NCBI GenBank assembly: GCA_947462105.1
Contig: CANHNJ010000005.1
Location: 1-64,000, forward strand
Source of the DNA: Alphaproteobacteria bacterium
Lineage (GTDB): Bacteria > Pseudomonadota > Alphaproteobacteria > Micropepsales > Micropepsaceae
DNA: 64,000 nt
Direction of reading: 5' to 3'
Part shown: piece after piece, positions 26,692 through 33,929 of the stretch
Position numbering within the stretch: the first letter of the stretch is position 1
Layout of the letters: each line of letters begins with the position of its first letter
The notes under the pieces: generated by a model
Told to the model about the DNA's origin: nothing
Seen by the model: only the letters and a program-made list of their open reading frames with translations
The model's database searches: none
Made by a program: the position numbers and the translations under genes

Positions 26692-27720
26692 TTGAAGAAG
26701 GATGTGAAACTCCTGCGCGTCCTGGCCGGCGAGACCCAAGCCGTGCCGCCGGTCTGGCTGATGCGCCAGGCCGGGCGCTACCTGCCCGAATACCGCGCGC
26801 TGCGGGAGAGGGCGGGGTCCTTCTGGGATATGGCGCTGAATCCGGACTATGCCGCCGAAGTGACGCTGCAGCCGATCCGCCGGTTCGGTTTCGATGCGGC
26901 GATCCTGTTCTCCGATATCCTCACCGTGCCCGAAGCGCTGGGCCAGAAAGTCACCTTCACGGCGGGCGAAGGCCCCAGCCTGATGCCGGTGAGTAGCGCA
27001 AAGGGTTTCGACGAAAACACCGAAAACTGGCAGCGCTATTTTGAGCCGGTCTACGAGGCGTTGCGCCGGACGCGGCAGGGTCTCCCCCCGGGGACGGCCT
27101 TGTTGGGCTTCGCGGGTGCGCCCTGGACGCTGGCGACCTATCTGGCAGCGGGCGCGGGCGGCGATGAGCAGAAAGCGGCGAAGCTTTGGGCGTATCGCGA
27201 TCCGGAGGGCTTTGGATATCTTCTGGATATCCTGGGTGAGTGCGTCGCCTATCACCTGATCCGCCAGCTCGATGCCGGCGCCGATGCGGTGCAGATCTTC
27301 GACAGCTGGGCCAGCGGGCTTCCCGACGCGCTGTACGAGACCGTGGTGATCAAGCCGACCCGCGCCATCGTGCAGAAGGTGCGCACCGCGCGGCCCGATG
27401 CCCACATCATCGGTTTCCCCCGTGCGTCTACCCTGGCGGGCTATGAGCAATATGCAAAGGTGACCGGCGTTGATGCCATGTCGCTAGATACGGCAGCCCC
27501 GATGGGCTGGGCCGCGAAAAGCATTGGCCCGCTCTGCGCGGTCCAGGGCAATCTCGATCCCATCGCCCTGATCGCGGGCGGTGCGGCGCTGGACGGCGCG
27601 GTGGACCGGATTCTCGAAGCGATGGACGGCACGCCGTTCATCTTCAATCTGGGTCACGGTATCCTGCCGGAGACACCGATCGCCCATGTCGAGCAATTGC
27701 TGAAGCGCATCAGAAAATGA
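26692..27720 (+). CDS. hemE: Uroporphyrinogen III decarboxylase
   Basis: Haem synthesis: uroporphyrinogen III to coproporphyrinogen III. It shows PPVWLMRQAGRYLPEYRALR, FSDILTVPEALG, GFAGAPWTLATYL and FNLGHGILPETP. The start is TTG at 26692, supported by AGGAG 7 nt upstream; the open frame further upstream lies in the candidate origin and is not protein-like. It gives 342 residues. hemH overlaps the stop by 4 nt. Confidence 0.96.
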   Translation: MKKDVKLLRVLAGETQAVPPVWLMRQAGRYLPEYRALRERAGSFWDMALNPDYAAEVTLQPIRRFGFDAAILFSDILTVPEALGQKVTFTAGEGPSLMPVSSAKGFDENTENWQRYFEPVYEALRRTRQGLPPGTALLGFAGAPWTLATYLAAGAGGDEQKAAKLWAYRDPEGFGYLLDILGECVAYHLIRQLDAGADAVQIFDSWASGLPDALYETVVIKPTRAIVQKVRTARPDAHIIGFPRASTLAGYEQYAKVTGVDAMSLDTAAPMGWAAKSIGPLCAVQGNLDPIALIAGGAALDGAVDRILEAMDGTPFIFNLGHGILPETPIAHVEQLLKRIRK

Positions 27721-28727
27721 AAATCGCCGTCGTGCTGTTCAACCTGGGTGGACCAGATGGGCCCGATGCGGTGCGGCCCTTCCTGCAAAATCTGTTCTGC
27801 GATCCAGCGATCATCTCCTTGCCCTGGATCATCCGCGCCCCGCTGGGCCGTTTTATCGCCAAACGCCGTGCGCCCATCGCGCGCGAAATTTATGCCCGCA
27901 TCGGCGGCGGATCGCCCATCGTGGCGGAAACCCAGAAGCAGGCGCGGGCGCTGGAAGCGGTGTTGTCACAAGGCGATGTTGAGGCAAAAGCCTTCATCGC
28001 CATGCGCTACTGGCACCCGTTCAGCGATGGCGCGGCGGTGGCGGTGAAAGCATATAACCCAGATAAAATCGTGCTTTTGCCGCTTTATCCGCAATTCTCC
28101 ACCACCACAACAGGCTCGTCGCTCAAGGACTGGAAACGCGCGGCGAAGAAAGCCGGGCTGAAGCAGCCCACCAGCACCGCCTGCTGCTATCCGGATGAAA
28201 GCGGTTTTGTCCGGGCCGCCGCCCAACGCATCCGCACCGCGATGGCTGGCGCGGATGCCAAGATCAACTGGCGCCTGCTGCTGTCGGCGCATGGCCTGCC
28301 CAAGCGCGTTATTGAAAAGGGCGACCCCTACCAGAAGCAGGTCGAACAGACGGCCGCCGCCATCGTGCGCGAACTGGGGATGCCAGAGCTGGATCCTGTG
28401 GTCTGCTACCAGAGCAAGGTCGGCCGGCTGGAATGGATCGGGCCTTCCACCGACGACGAGATCAAGCGCGCCGGCACCTATGGCAAGGGCGTGATCATCG
28501 CGCCCGTCGCCTTTGTCAGCGAGCACTCCGAGACGCTGGTGGAGCTGGACATCGAATACCGCCATCTGGCCGAAGAATCCGGCGTGGTGGATTACCGCCG
28601 CGCCGCCACGGTGGGCGACGATCCCGCCTTCATCGCGGGGCTGGCCATTCTTGTGCGCCAAGCACTCACAAGCGAAACTCCGGTCTGTGACGCCCCTGAC
28701 TGCTGCACGCTGCCGGATCCGCGATGA
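27717..28727 (+). CDS. hemH: Ferrochelatase
   Basis: Terminal haem enzyme inserting Fe2+ into protoporphyrin IX. The 336 residues include VLFNLGGPDGPDAVRPFL, PLYPQFSTTTTGS, the iron-site LLSAHGLPKRVIEKGDPY and the glutamate-containing VAFVSEHSETLVELD. Two Cys close to the C-terminus (APDCCTLPD) could ligate a [2Fe-2S] cluster together with others, as in some ferrochelatases; this is inference. It overlaps hemE and hemJ by 4 nt each. Confidence 0.96.
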   Translation: MKIAVVLFNLGGPDGPDAVRPFLQNLFCDPAIISLPWIIRAPLGRFIAKRRAPIAREIYARIGGGSPIVAETQKQARALEAVLSQGDVEAKAFIAMRYWHPFSDGAAVAVKAYNPDKIVLLPLYPQFSTTTTGSSLKDWKRAAKKAGLKQPTSTACCYPDESGFVRAAAQRIRTAMAGADAKINWRLLLSAHGLPKRVIEKGDPYQKQVEQTAAAIVRELGMPELDPVVCYQSKVGRLEWIGPSTDDEIKRAGTYGKGVIIAPVAFVSEHSETLVELDIEYRHLAEESGVVDYRRAATVGDDPAFIAGLAILVRQALTSETPVCDAPDCCTLPDPR

Positions 28728-29170
28728 AAGAATTCCTGCTCGATTACTATCTCTGGCTCAAGGCATTCCACGTCATCGCCGTGATCGCCTGGATGGCGGG
28801 CATGCTCTATCTGCCACGCCTGTTCGTCTATCACTGCCAGGTCGCGCCCGGCAGCGACGGCAGCGAGCGCTTTAAGGTTATGGAGCGCAAACTGCTCAAG
28901 GGCATCATCAACCCGTCGATGGGCGCGGTATGGCTGCTGGGCCTGACGCTGGCCTGGATCACCGATGTACACACCCAGACCTGGTTCATCCTGAAATTCG
29001 TGCTGGTGATCCTGCTCAGCGGTTTTCACGGTTTTCTCAGCCGCTGCCAGAAGGACTTCACCGCCGACCGCAACCATCGCAGCGAGCGCTTCTACCGGGC
29101 GATCAACGAAATCCCGGCCCTGATCATGATCGCGATTGTCATTCTCGTGGTTGTAAGGCCGTTCAACTAA
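28724..29170 (+). CDS. hemJ: Protoporphyrinogen IX oxidase HemJ
   Basis: Integral membrane protoporphyrinogen oxidase of bacteria lacking HemG/HemY. The 148 residues span four helices; LWLKAFHVIAVIAWMAGMLYLPRLFVYH holds the essential His residues, and LLSGFHGFLSRCQKDF is conserved in the family. It completes hemE-hemH-hemJ, which covers three of the last four haem steps. Confidence 0.93.
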   Translation: MKEFLLDYYLWLKAFHVIAVIAWMAGMLYLPRLFVYHCQVAPGSDGSERFKVMERKLLKGIINPSMGAVWLLGLTLAWITDVHTQTWFILKFVLVILLSGFHGFLSRCQKDFTADRNHRSERFYRAINEIPALIMIAIVILVVVRPFN

Positions 29171-29204
29171 CCCTTTTTCGCCCCATTCCTGAACCTTCCG
29201 GATA

Positions 29205-29233
29205 TTTGCATCGGCCCGAAATCCAGCTATAAC
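29205..29233 (+). promoter_or_regulatory. Candidate sigma-70 promoter of rho
   Basis: TTTGCA (29205-29210) and TATAAC (29228-29233) are separated by 17 bp, matching the -35 consensus at 4 of 6 and the -10 at 5 of 6. It would give rho a leader of about 155 nt. No mapping data, only sequence. Confidence 0.45.
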
Positions 29234-29393
29234 TGCCCCGTCTCCTGATCCGCAGGCAACGCGCATGGCGCGAGGCGGACCGGCAAAACAAGCCGGTAGC
29301 GGATCACCCAAAGCCCAACCTTCGATGCCGGACCGGGAAGATCTCCCGTTTGGCCCGAACCAAAGCCAAAACTTCCCCTTTCCAGGTGTTTCC

Positions 29394-30677
29394 ATGACTC
29401 TCCAGGACGGCTTGCAGACCATGAAGCTGCAGGATCTCAAGAACAAGAAGCCGGCAGACCTGCTGGCCTTCGCCGAAGAGCTTGAGATCGAGAACGCGTC
29501 GTCCATGCGCAAGCAGGACATGCTGTTCGCCATCCTCAAGGAGCTGGCCGACCGCGAGGTCGAGATCATGGGCCAGGGCGTGGTCGAAATCCTGCAGGAT
29601 GGTTTCGGCTTCCTGCGCTCGCCGGAATCCAATTACCTGCCGGGCCCCGACGACATCTATGTCTCGCCCAACCAGATCCGCCGTTTCGGCTTGCGCACCG
29701 GCGACACCGCCGAAGGTCCGATCCGCGCGCCCAAGGATGGCGAGCGCTATTTCGCTCTGCTCAAGGTCACGACCATCAATTTCGAGGACCCCGAGCAGAT
29801 CAAGCACAAGGTCCATTTCGACAATCTGACGCCGCTTTATCCGACCAAGGCGCTGAAGATGGAACTGGACGATCCCACCATCAAGGACAAGACCGGACGG
29901 GTCATCGACATCGTCGCGCCGCAGGGCATGGGCCAGCGCGCGCTAATCACGGCGCCGCCGCGCACCGGCAAGACGGTGATCCTGCAGAACATCGCCAAGG
30001 CCATCGCCGCCAACCATCCGGAAGCCTTCCTGATCGTGCTCCTGATCGACGAGCGCCCGGAAGAAGTCACCGATATGCAGCGCACCGTGGTGGGCGAAGT
30101 CATCTCGTCGACCTTCGACGAACCGGCGACGCGCCATGTGCAGGTCGCCGAAATGGTGATCGAAAAGGCCAAGCGCCTGGTCGAACATCGCCGCGACGTC
30201 ATCATCCTGCTGGATTCGATCACCCGCCTGGGCCGCGCCTACAACACCGTCGTGCCCTCGTCGGGCAAGGTGCTGACCGGCGGCGTCGACGCCAACGCCC
30301 TGCAGCGCCCCAAGCGCTTCTTCGGCGCGGCGCGCAACATCGAGGAAGGCGGCTCGCTGACCATCATCGCCACGGCGCTGATCGATACCGGCAGCCGCAT
30401 GGACGAAGTCATCTTCGAAGAGTTCAAGGGCACTGGTAACAGCGAAATCATCCTGGACCGCAAGGTCGCCGACAAGCGCGTCTTCCCGGCCATCGACATC
30501 ATGCGCTCAGGCACCCGCAAGGACGAGCTGCTGGTCGAGAAGGGCCAGTTGGCCAAGACCTATGTCCTGCGCCGCATTCTCTCGCCGATGGGCACGGTGG
30601 ATGCGATCGAGTTCCTGCTCGACAAGCTGAAGTCCGCCAAGAACAACGCCGACTTCTTCGAGTCGATGAACACCTGA
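29394..30677 (+). CDS. rho: Transcription termination factor Rho
   Basis: Hexameric RNA helicase ending transcription. Rho N-domain ([21 protein letters not shown]), RNA-binding [23 protein letters not shown]-loop [15 protein letters not shown], Walker [17 protein letters not shown], and the Q/R-loop region [15 protein letters not shown] are present. ATG at 29394 (427 residues) is chosen; ATG at 29421 gives 418 residues, close to E. coli. The frame is also open through 43 codons before 29394 without Rho similarity. It is followed by a strong terminator. Confidence 0.95.
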   Translation: MTLQDGLQTMKLQDLKNKKPADLLAFAEELEIENASSMRKQDMLFAILKELADREVEIMGQGVVEILQDGFGFLRSPESNYLPGPDDIYVSPNQIRRFGLRTGDTAEGPIRAPKDGERYFALLKVTTINFEDPEQIKHKVHFDNLTPLYPTKALKMELDDPTIKDKTGRVIDIVAPQGMGQRALITAPPRTGKTVILQNIAKAIAANHPEAFLIVLLIDERPEEVTDMQRTVVGEVISSTFDEPATRHVQVAEMVIEKAKRLVEHRRDVIILLDSITRLGRAYNTVVPSSGKVLTGGVDANALQRPKRFFGAARNIEEGGSLTIIATALIDTGSRMDEVIFEEFKGTGNSEIILDRKVADKRVFPAIDIMRSGTRKDELLVEKGQLAKTYVLRRILSPMGTVDAIEFLLDKLKSAKNNADFFESMNT

Positions 30678-30701
30678 TCCGAAGCGGAACAGCACAAAGC
30701 C

Positions 30702-30730
30702 AAAGGGCCGGAGAAATCCGGCCCTTTTTT
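30702..30730. terminator. Intrinsic terminator after rho
   Basis: AAAGGGCCGGA (30702-30712) pairs perfectly with TCCGGCCCTTT (30717-30727) across a GAAA tetraloop, followed by T to 30730. The opposite strand also has a run of A/T, so the convergent cupin gene, whose stop adjoins it, can use it too. Confidence 0.85.
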
Positions 30731-31197
30731 CAGGTCTTGAGAAATTCCGCCAGCGCGGGATTTTCCCGCAGCGCCGCGACATCATCCTCGGTCGGAAGCT
30801 GCGGCTTGTCGCGCTCGACATTGACCATGCAGACAAAACCCATGGGCTCGCCACCCTTCGTGCGGAACTGGTGCCAGGTGTTGGCGGGGATGTGCACCAG
30901 GTCGAAGGTCTTTACGTGCCTGACCTCGCTGCCCACCATCACATCGGCTTCGCCCCGCAGGATCATCACGCCGTGGCTGTGTTCATGGCGTTCGAGCGTG
31001 GAATAGCCGCTGGGCGCGACTTCGAAATAGCGCATCTCGCAGCGCAGCGCCTCTTCCTTGAAGAGAAGCTGGCGGCTGATCGCCTTGAAGGGGGCGGAGC
31101 CTTCCTCCTTGTAGGGCAGGAACGGCACTTCTTCCCAGCGATAGCCGTCAAAGCTGCGGAAGGCAGGCGCCGGGGTGGTTTTCTTTTCTTCAGCCAT
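30730..31197 (-). CDS. Single-domain cupin protein paired with a RuBisCO-like protein
   Basis: Cupin of 155 residues. N-terminal FDGYRWEEVPFLPYKEEGSAPF and ISRQLLF precede the beta-barrel: ERHEHSHGVMILRGEADV supplies likely metal ligands His71, His73 and/or His75, and DLVHIPANTWHQF supplies His109. The gene starts inside the end of the RuBisCO-like gene (8-nt overlap). In Rhodospirillum rubrum a cupin near an RLP gene cleaves 1-methylthioxylulose 5-phosphate to methanethiol and DXP precursor. This cupin may act on the RLP product, but that is inference. Last gene of a five-gene operon. Confidence 0.85.
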   Translation of the reverse strand: MAEEKKTTPAPAFRSFDGYRWEEVPFLPYKEEGSAPFKAISRQLLFKEEALRCEMRYFEVAPSGYSTLERHEHSHGVMILRGEADVMVGSEVRHVKTFDLVHIPANTWHQFRTKGGEPMGFVCMVNVERDKPQLPTEDDVAALRENPALAEFLKT

Positions 31198-32287
31198 GTT
31201 GCGCTACCCTTTCCACGAAATGGGCTGCCTCTGCGGTCATGCGGTCGCCCGCCGCCAGCAGGCCACCACCGATCAACAAAATGGTGTCGTTGCCATAGAA
31301 TTCCAGCATTTCGGGCACGCGGTCCGGCGTCATGCCGCCCGCCGGAACCGGGACTGTGTCCTTGAGCGCGCCCCAGGGTGACAGGCCAGCCTGCGCCAGT
31401 TCGCGGCAGGTCTGGGGCGAATAGCCGAAACGGCCGCCATGGTTGGGAAACACGGTGGCGTCGGCCCCCAGCAGGCGGAAGATCTTCCCCAGATGCAGCG
31501 GCGGGGCGATGCGCGCGGCACCGGCCAGCGCCGGATGCGCCATGAAGGCGATATCGGGATTTTCCCGTGCCAGCACATGGATATTCGACACGCCCGCGAT
31601 CATGGGCGTCACCAGCACGGCATCCAACCCGGCGCTGCGCACGACTTCGATCTGCGCGCGCAGCTGATCGAGGTTGCCGTTGAGCGAGGGCAGGTAGCCG
31701 GTCCTGCCGCCGTCCTTGCGGGCGGATGCCACAGCCTCGGCGATACGCGGCACGCGCTCGGCGAAGGGGCTGTAACCCTGGTTGGCGAGGCCGTGATCGT
31801 CCTTGATGAAGTCGAGGCCGCCTGCTGCCAGCTTTCCGGCGATGGCGGCCAGTTCCCTGGGCGGCAGTCCTTGCGGCTTCAGCGCCGAGCAGGTCAGGGC
31901 CCGCGTTGGCGCGCTGGCGCGCCGGCGCCAGCCCGCCAGGCCCTGGCGGGGCCCGCCGAACGCGGCCAGCACGGCGTCTGGGAAAATCGCGTCCTTCAGT
32001 TCGACATCGGCATGGATGGAGGTGTTGCCGAACAGCATGTTCAGCAACTGCCCCGGTTCCAGCCCGGTGGTGGCGACGGCCAGGCCGATGCGGACTTCAA
32101 AGCGGCCGTCACCCAAATCAGCAATGGCTTCAACCTGGCCGACGATATTTTCAATTACATCGCGGTCCTGCACGGCTTCCACCGGCATCTCGATGCTCTG
32201 CTCGACGGCGATGCCCTTGGCGCGCGCCTCGATGCGGGCGGCACTGTCGGTCACATGATAGATGGCGGTGATGCGTGCGCCGGTCAC
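31190..32287 (-). CDS. RuBisCO-like protein (type IV, non-carboxylating)
   Basis: The 365 residues align by motif with RuBisCO large subunit but are shorter. SALKPQG (Lys137, equivalent of Lys175), GGLDFIKDDHGLANQ (Lys162 of the carbamate site, Asp164, and His165 in place of Glu204), a His in FPNHGGRFGY, PAGGMTPDRVPEM, and GGG at 340-342 for phosphate binding. Loop-6 Lys334 is absent, so it should not fix CO2. Known RLP activities are 5-methylthioribulose-1-P isomerisation, DK-MTP-1-P enolisation and 3-oxo-isoapionate-4-phosphate decarboxylation. Overlaps the quinone-oxidoreductase gene by 4 nt. Confidence 0.92.
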   Translation of the reverse strand: MTGARITAIYHVTDSAARIEARAKGIAVEQSIEMPVEAVQDRDVIENIVGQVEAIADLGDGRFEVRIGLAVATTGLEPGQLLNMLFGNTSIHADVELKDAIFPDAVLAAFGGPRQGLAGWRRRASAPTRALTCSALKPQGLPPRELAAIAGKLAAGGLDFIKDDHGLANQGYSPFAERVPRIAEAVASARKDGGRTGYLPSLNGNLDQLRAQIEVVRSAGLDAVLVTPMIAGVSNIHVLARENPDIAFMAHPALAGAARIAPPLHLGKIFRLLGADATVFPNHGGRFGYSPQTCRELAQAGLSPWGALKDTVPVPAGGMTPDRVPEMLEFYGNDTILLIGGGLLAAGDRMTAEAAHFVERVAQHG

Positions 32288-33252
32288 GGCAGCAGCACCG
32301 TCGCACCGGTGGTCTTGCGGCCTTCCAGCGCATCATGCGCTGCCTTGGCCTGCGCCAGCGGGAAGCGCTGGTTGACCGCGATCTTCACCGCGCCGGACGC
32401 CATCACCGCAAACAGTTCTGCCGCCGCACGCTCCAGTTCCGGGCGGGTGGCGATGTAGGCGAACAGGGTCGGGCGCGTCAGATAAAGCGATCCCTTGGCG
32501 GCCAGCACACCCGGCGCGAAGGGCGGCACTGCGCCAGATGAATTGCCGAAGCTGACCATCAGGCCACGGGGCCTGAGGCAATTGAGCGAGGCTTCGAAGG
32601 TATCCTTGCCCACCGAGTCATAGACCACGGGCAAACCTTGCGGCGCGATTCCGCGCACTTTCTTCTCCCAGCCCTCCTGCAACAGCAGGACATGCTGCGC
32701 GCCGGCCTCGCGGGCGGCCGCCATCTTGGCTTCGGACCCCACCGTGCCGATGACGGTGGCGCCCAGCGCCTTCGCCCACTGGCAGGCGATGAGGCCGACG
32801 CCGCCCGCCGCCGAATGGATCAGGATGGTCTCACCCTTCTGTACTTTGTAAGTCTCGCGCAGCAGATACCAGGCGGTGAGGCCCTTCAGCATGGCGGCAG
32901 CGGCAACCTCGTCGCTGACGCCGTCGGGAATCTTCACCAGTTCCTTTGCCGGCATGTTGCTGGCTTCGGCATAGGTACCGTTGGGCGCGCTGCCGGTGGC
33001 GACGCGGTCGCCCACGGCCAAGCCCGTCACGCCATCGCCCAGCGCCTCGACCACGCCCGCCATTTCCTTGCCCAGGCCCGAGGGCAATGGCGCGGGATAG
33101 AGGCCGCTGCGGAAATAGGTGTCGATGAAGTTCACGCCCACCGCAGTGTGGCGCACCCGCACTTCGCCCGCCGCCGGCGGCGGCAGGTCAATGCTCTCAT
33201 ATTGCAGGACGTCGCTGCCGCCGGTCTGGTGGAAACGGATTGCTTTGGTCAT
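32284..33252 (-). CDS. Zinc-independent quinone oxidoreductase (QOR, MDR family)
   Basis: NADPH-dependent medium-chain reductase family member of 322 residues. It begins AIRFHQTGGSDVLQYESIDLP, has GVNFIDTYFRSGLYP and the cofactor-binding HSAAGGVGLIACQWAK (Gly-rich turn about 148-153), then VYDSVGKDTF. It lacks the Cys/His zinc ligands of alcohol dehydrogenases, as expected for QOR. It is co-transcribed with the RLP and cupin genes; its substrate may be a quinone or an enone. Confidence 0.92.
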   Translation of the reverse strand: MTKAIRFHQTGGSDVLQYESIDLPPPAAGEVRVRHTAVGVNFIDTYFRSGLYPAPLPSGLGKEMAGVVEALGDGVTGLAVGDRVATGSAPNGTYAEASNMPAKELVKIPDGVSDEVAAAAMLKGLTAWYLLRETYKVQKGETILIHSAAGGVGLIACQWAKALGATVIGTVGSEAKMAAAREAGAQHVLLLQEGWEKKVRGIAPQGLPVVYDSVGKDTFEASLNCLRPRGLMVSFGNSSGAVPPFAPGVLAAKGSLYLTRPTLFAYIATRPELERAAAELFAVMASGAVKIAVNQRFPLAQAKAAHDALEGRKTTGATVLLP

Positions 33253-33929
33253 GACAGATGCGCCTTGAAGAAGGTTGCGGTGCGCGCGTTGGCGAGGCCC
33301 GCTGCGGCCTGGTTGAAATTCTTGCCGCCGCTGCGGGCAAAGGCGTGATCGACACCGTCATAGCGGTGCAGCGTCACGTGTACGTTGCCGCCCAGGCCCG
33401 CGACCATCTGCTCCTGCATCGGCTTGGGCACAAACCCGTCTTCGGCGGCGACGTGCAGCAGCAGCGGTTTGCTGATGCCGGCAGCTTCGCCCAGAAAGGC
33501 AGGAATGTTCACGCCGTAATAGCTGACTGCCGCATCGACATCGGCCCGCGCGGCGGCGAGATAGGACAGCAACCCGCCTAGGCAATAGCCCACCGCGCCG
33601 ACCTTGTTCGCTACAGGCATGGCGCGCAGCGTATCGATGCTGGCCTGGATGTCTTCGACACCCTTGGCGACATCGAAGCGGCCCATCAGGTCCAGCGCCT
33701 GTTTGAACTCTGCGTCGGTCTTGTCCGTCAGTTCGATGCCGGGCTGCAGCCGCCAGAACAGGTCGGGCACCAGCGCGACATAACCCTGCGCTGCCAGATC
33801 GTCGGCGATGCCGCGCATCACGGCATTGACGCCGAAGATTTCCTGGATGACCACGATGCCGGGGCCGGTGCCCGACGCCGGTTTCGCCAGGTAGCCGCGC
33901 ATGCCGTCCCGGATCGCAATCATGCTCAT
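33249..33929 (-). CDS. Dienelactone hydrolase family protein
   Basis: Alpha/beta-hydrolase of 226 residues with the DLH catalytic set: Cys116 in GYCLGG, Asp164 in AAEDGFV, His195 in DGVDHAF, and Glu30 in VIQEIFG, which orients the nucleophile. Family members hydrolyse dienelactone or other small esters. Here it lies between DUF255 and the quinone oxidoreductase, overlapping each by 4 nt, so the natural substrate is unknown. Confidence 0.92.
   Translation of the reverse strand: MSMIAIRDGMRGYLAKPASGTGPGIVVIQEIFGVNAVMRGIADDLAAQGYVALVPDLFWRLQPGIELTDKTDAEFKQALDLMGRFDVAKGVEDIQASIDTLRAMPVANKVGAVGYCLGGLLSYLAAARADVDAAVSYYGVNIPAFLGEAAGISKPLLLHVAAEDGFVPKPMQEQMVAGLGGNVHVTLHRYDGVDHAFARSGGKNFNQAAAGLANARTATFFKAHLS

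Noticed and set aside
31190-32287. Carboxylating RuBisCO
   Set aside because: Loop-6 Lys and Glu204 equivalents are missing, and no small subunit or phosphoribulokinase gene is nearby.
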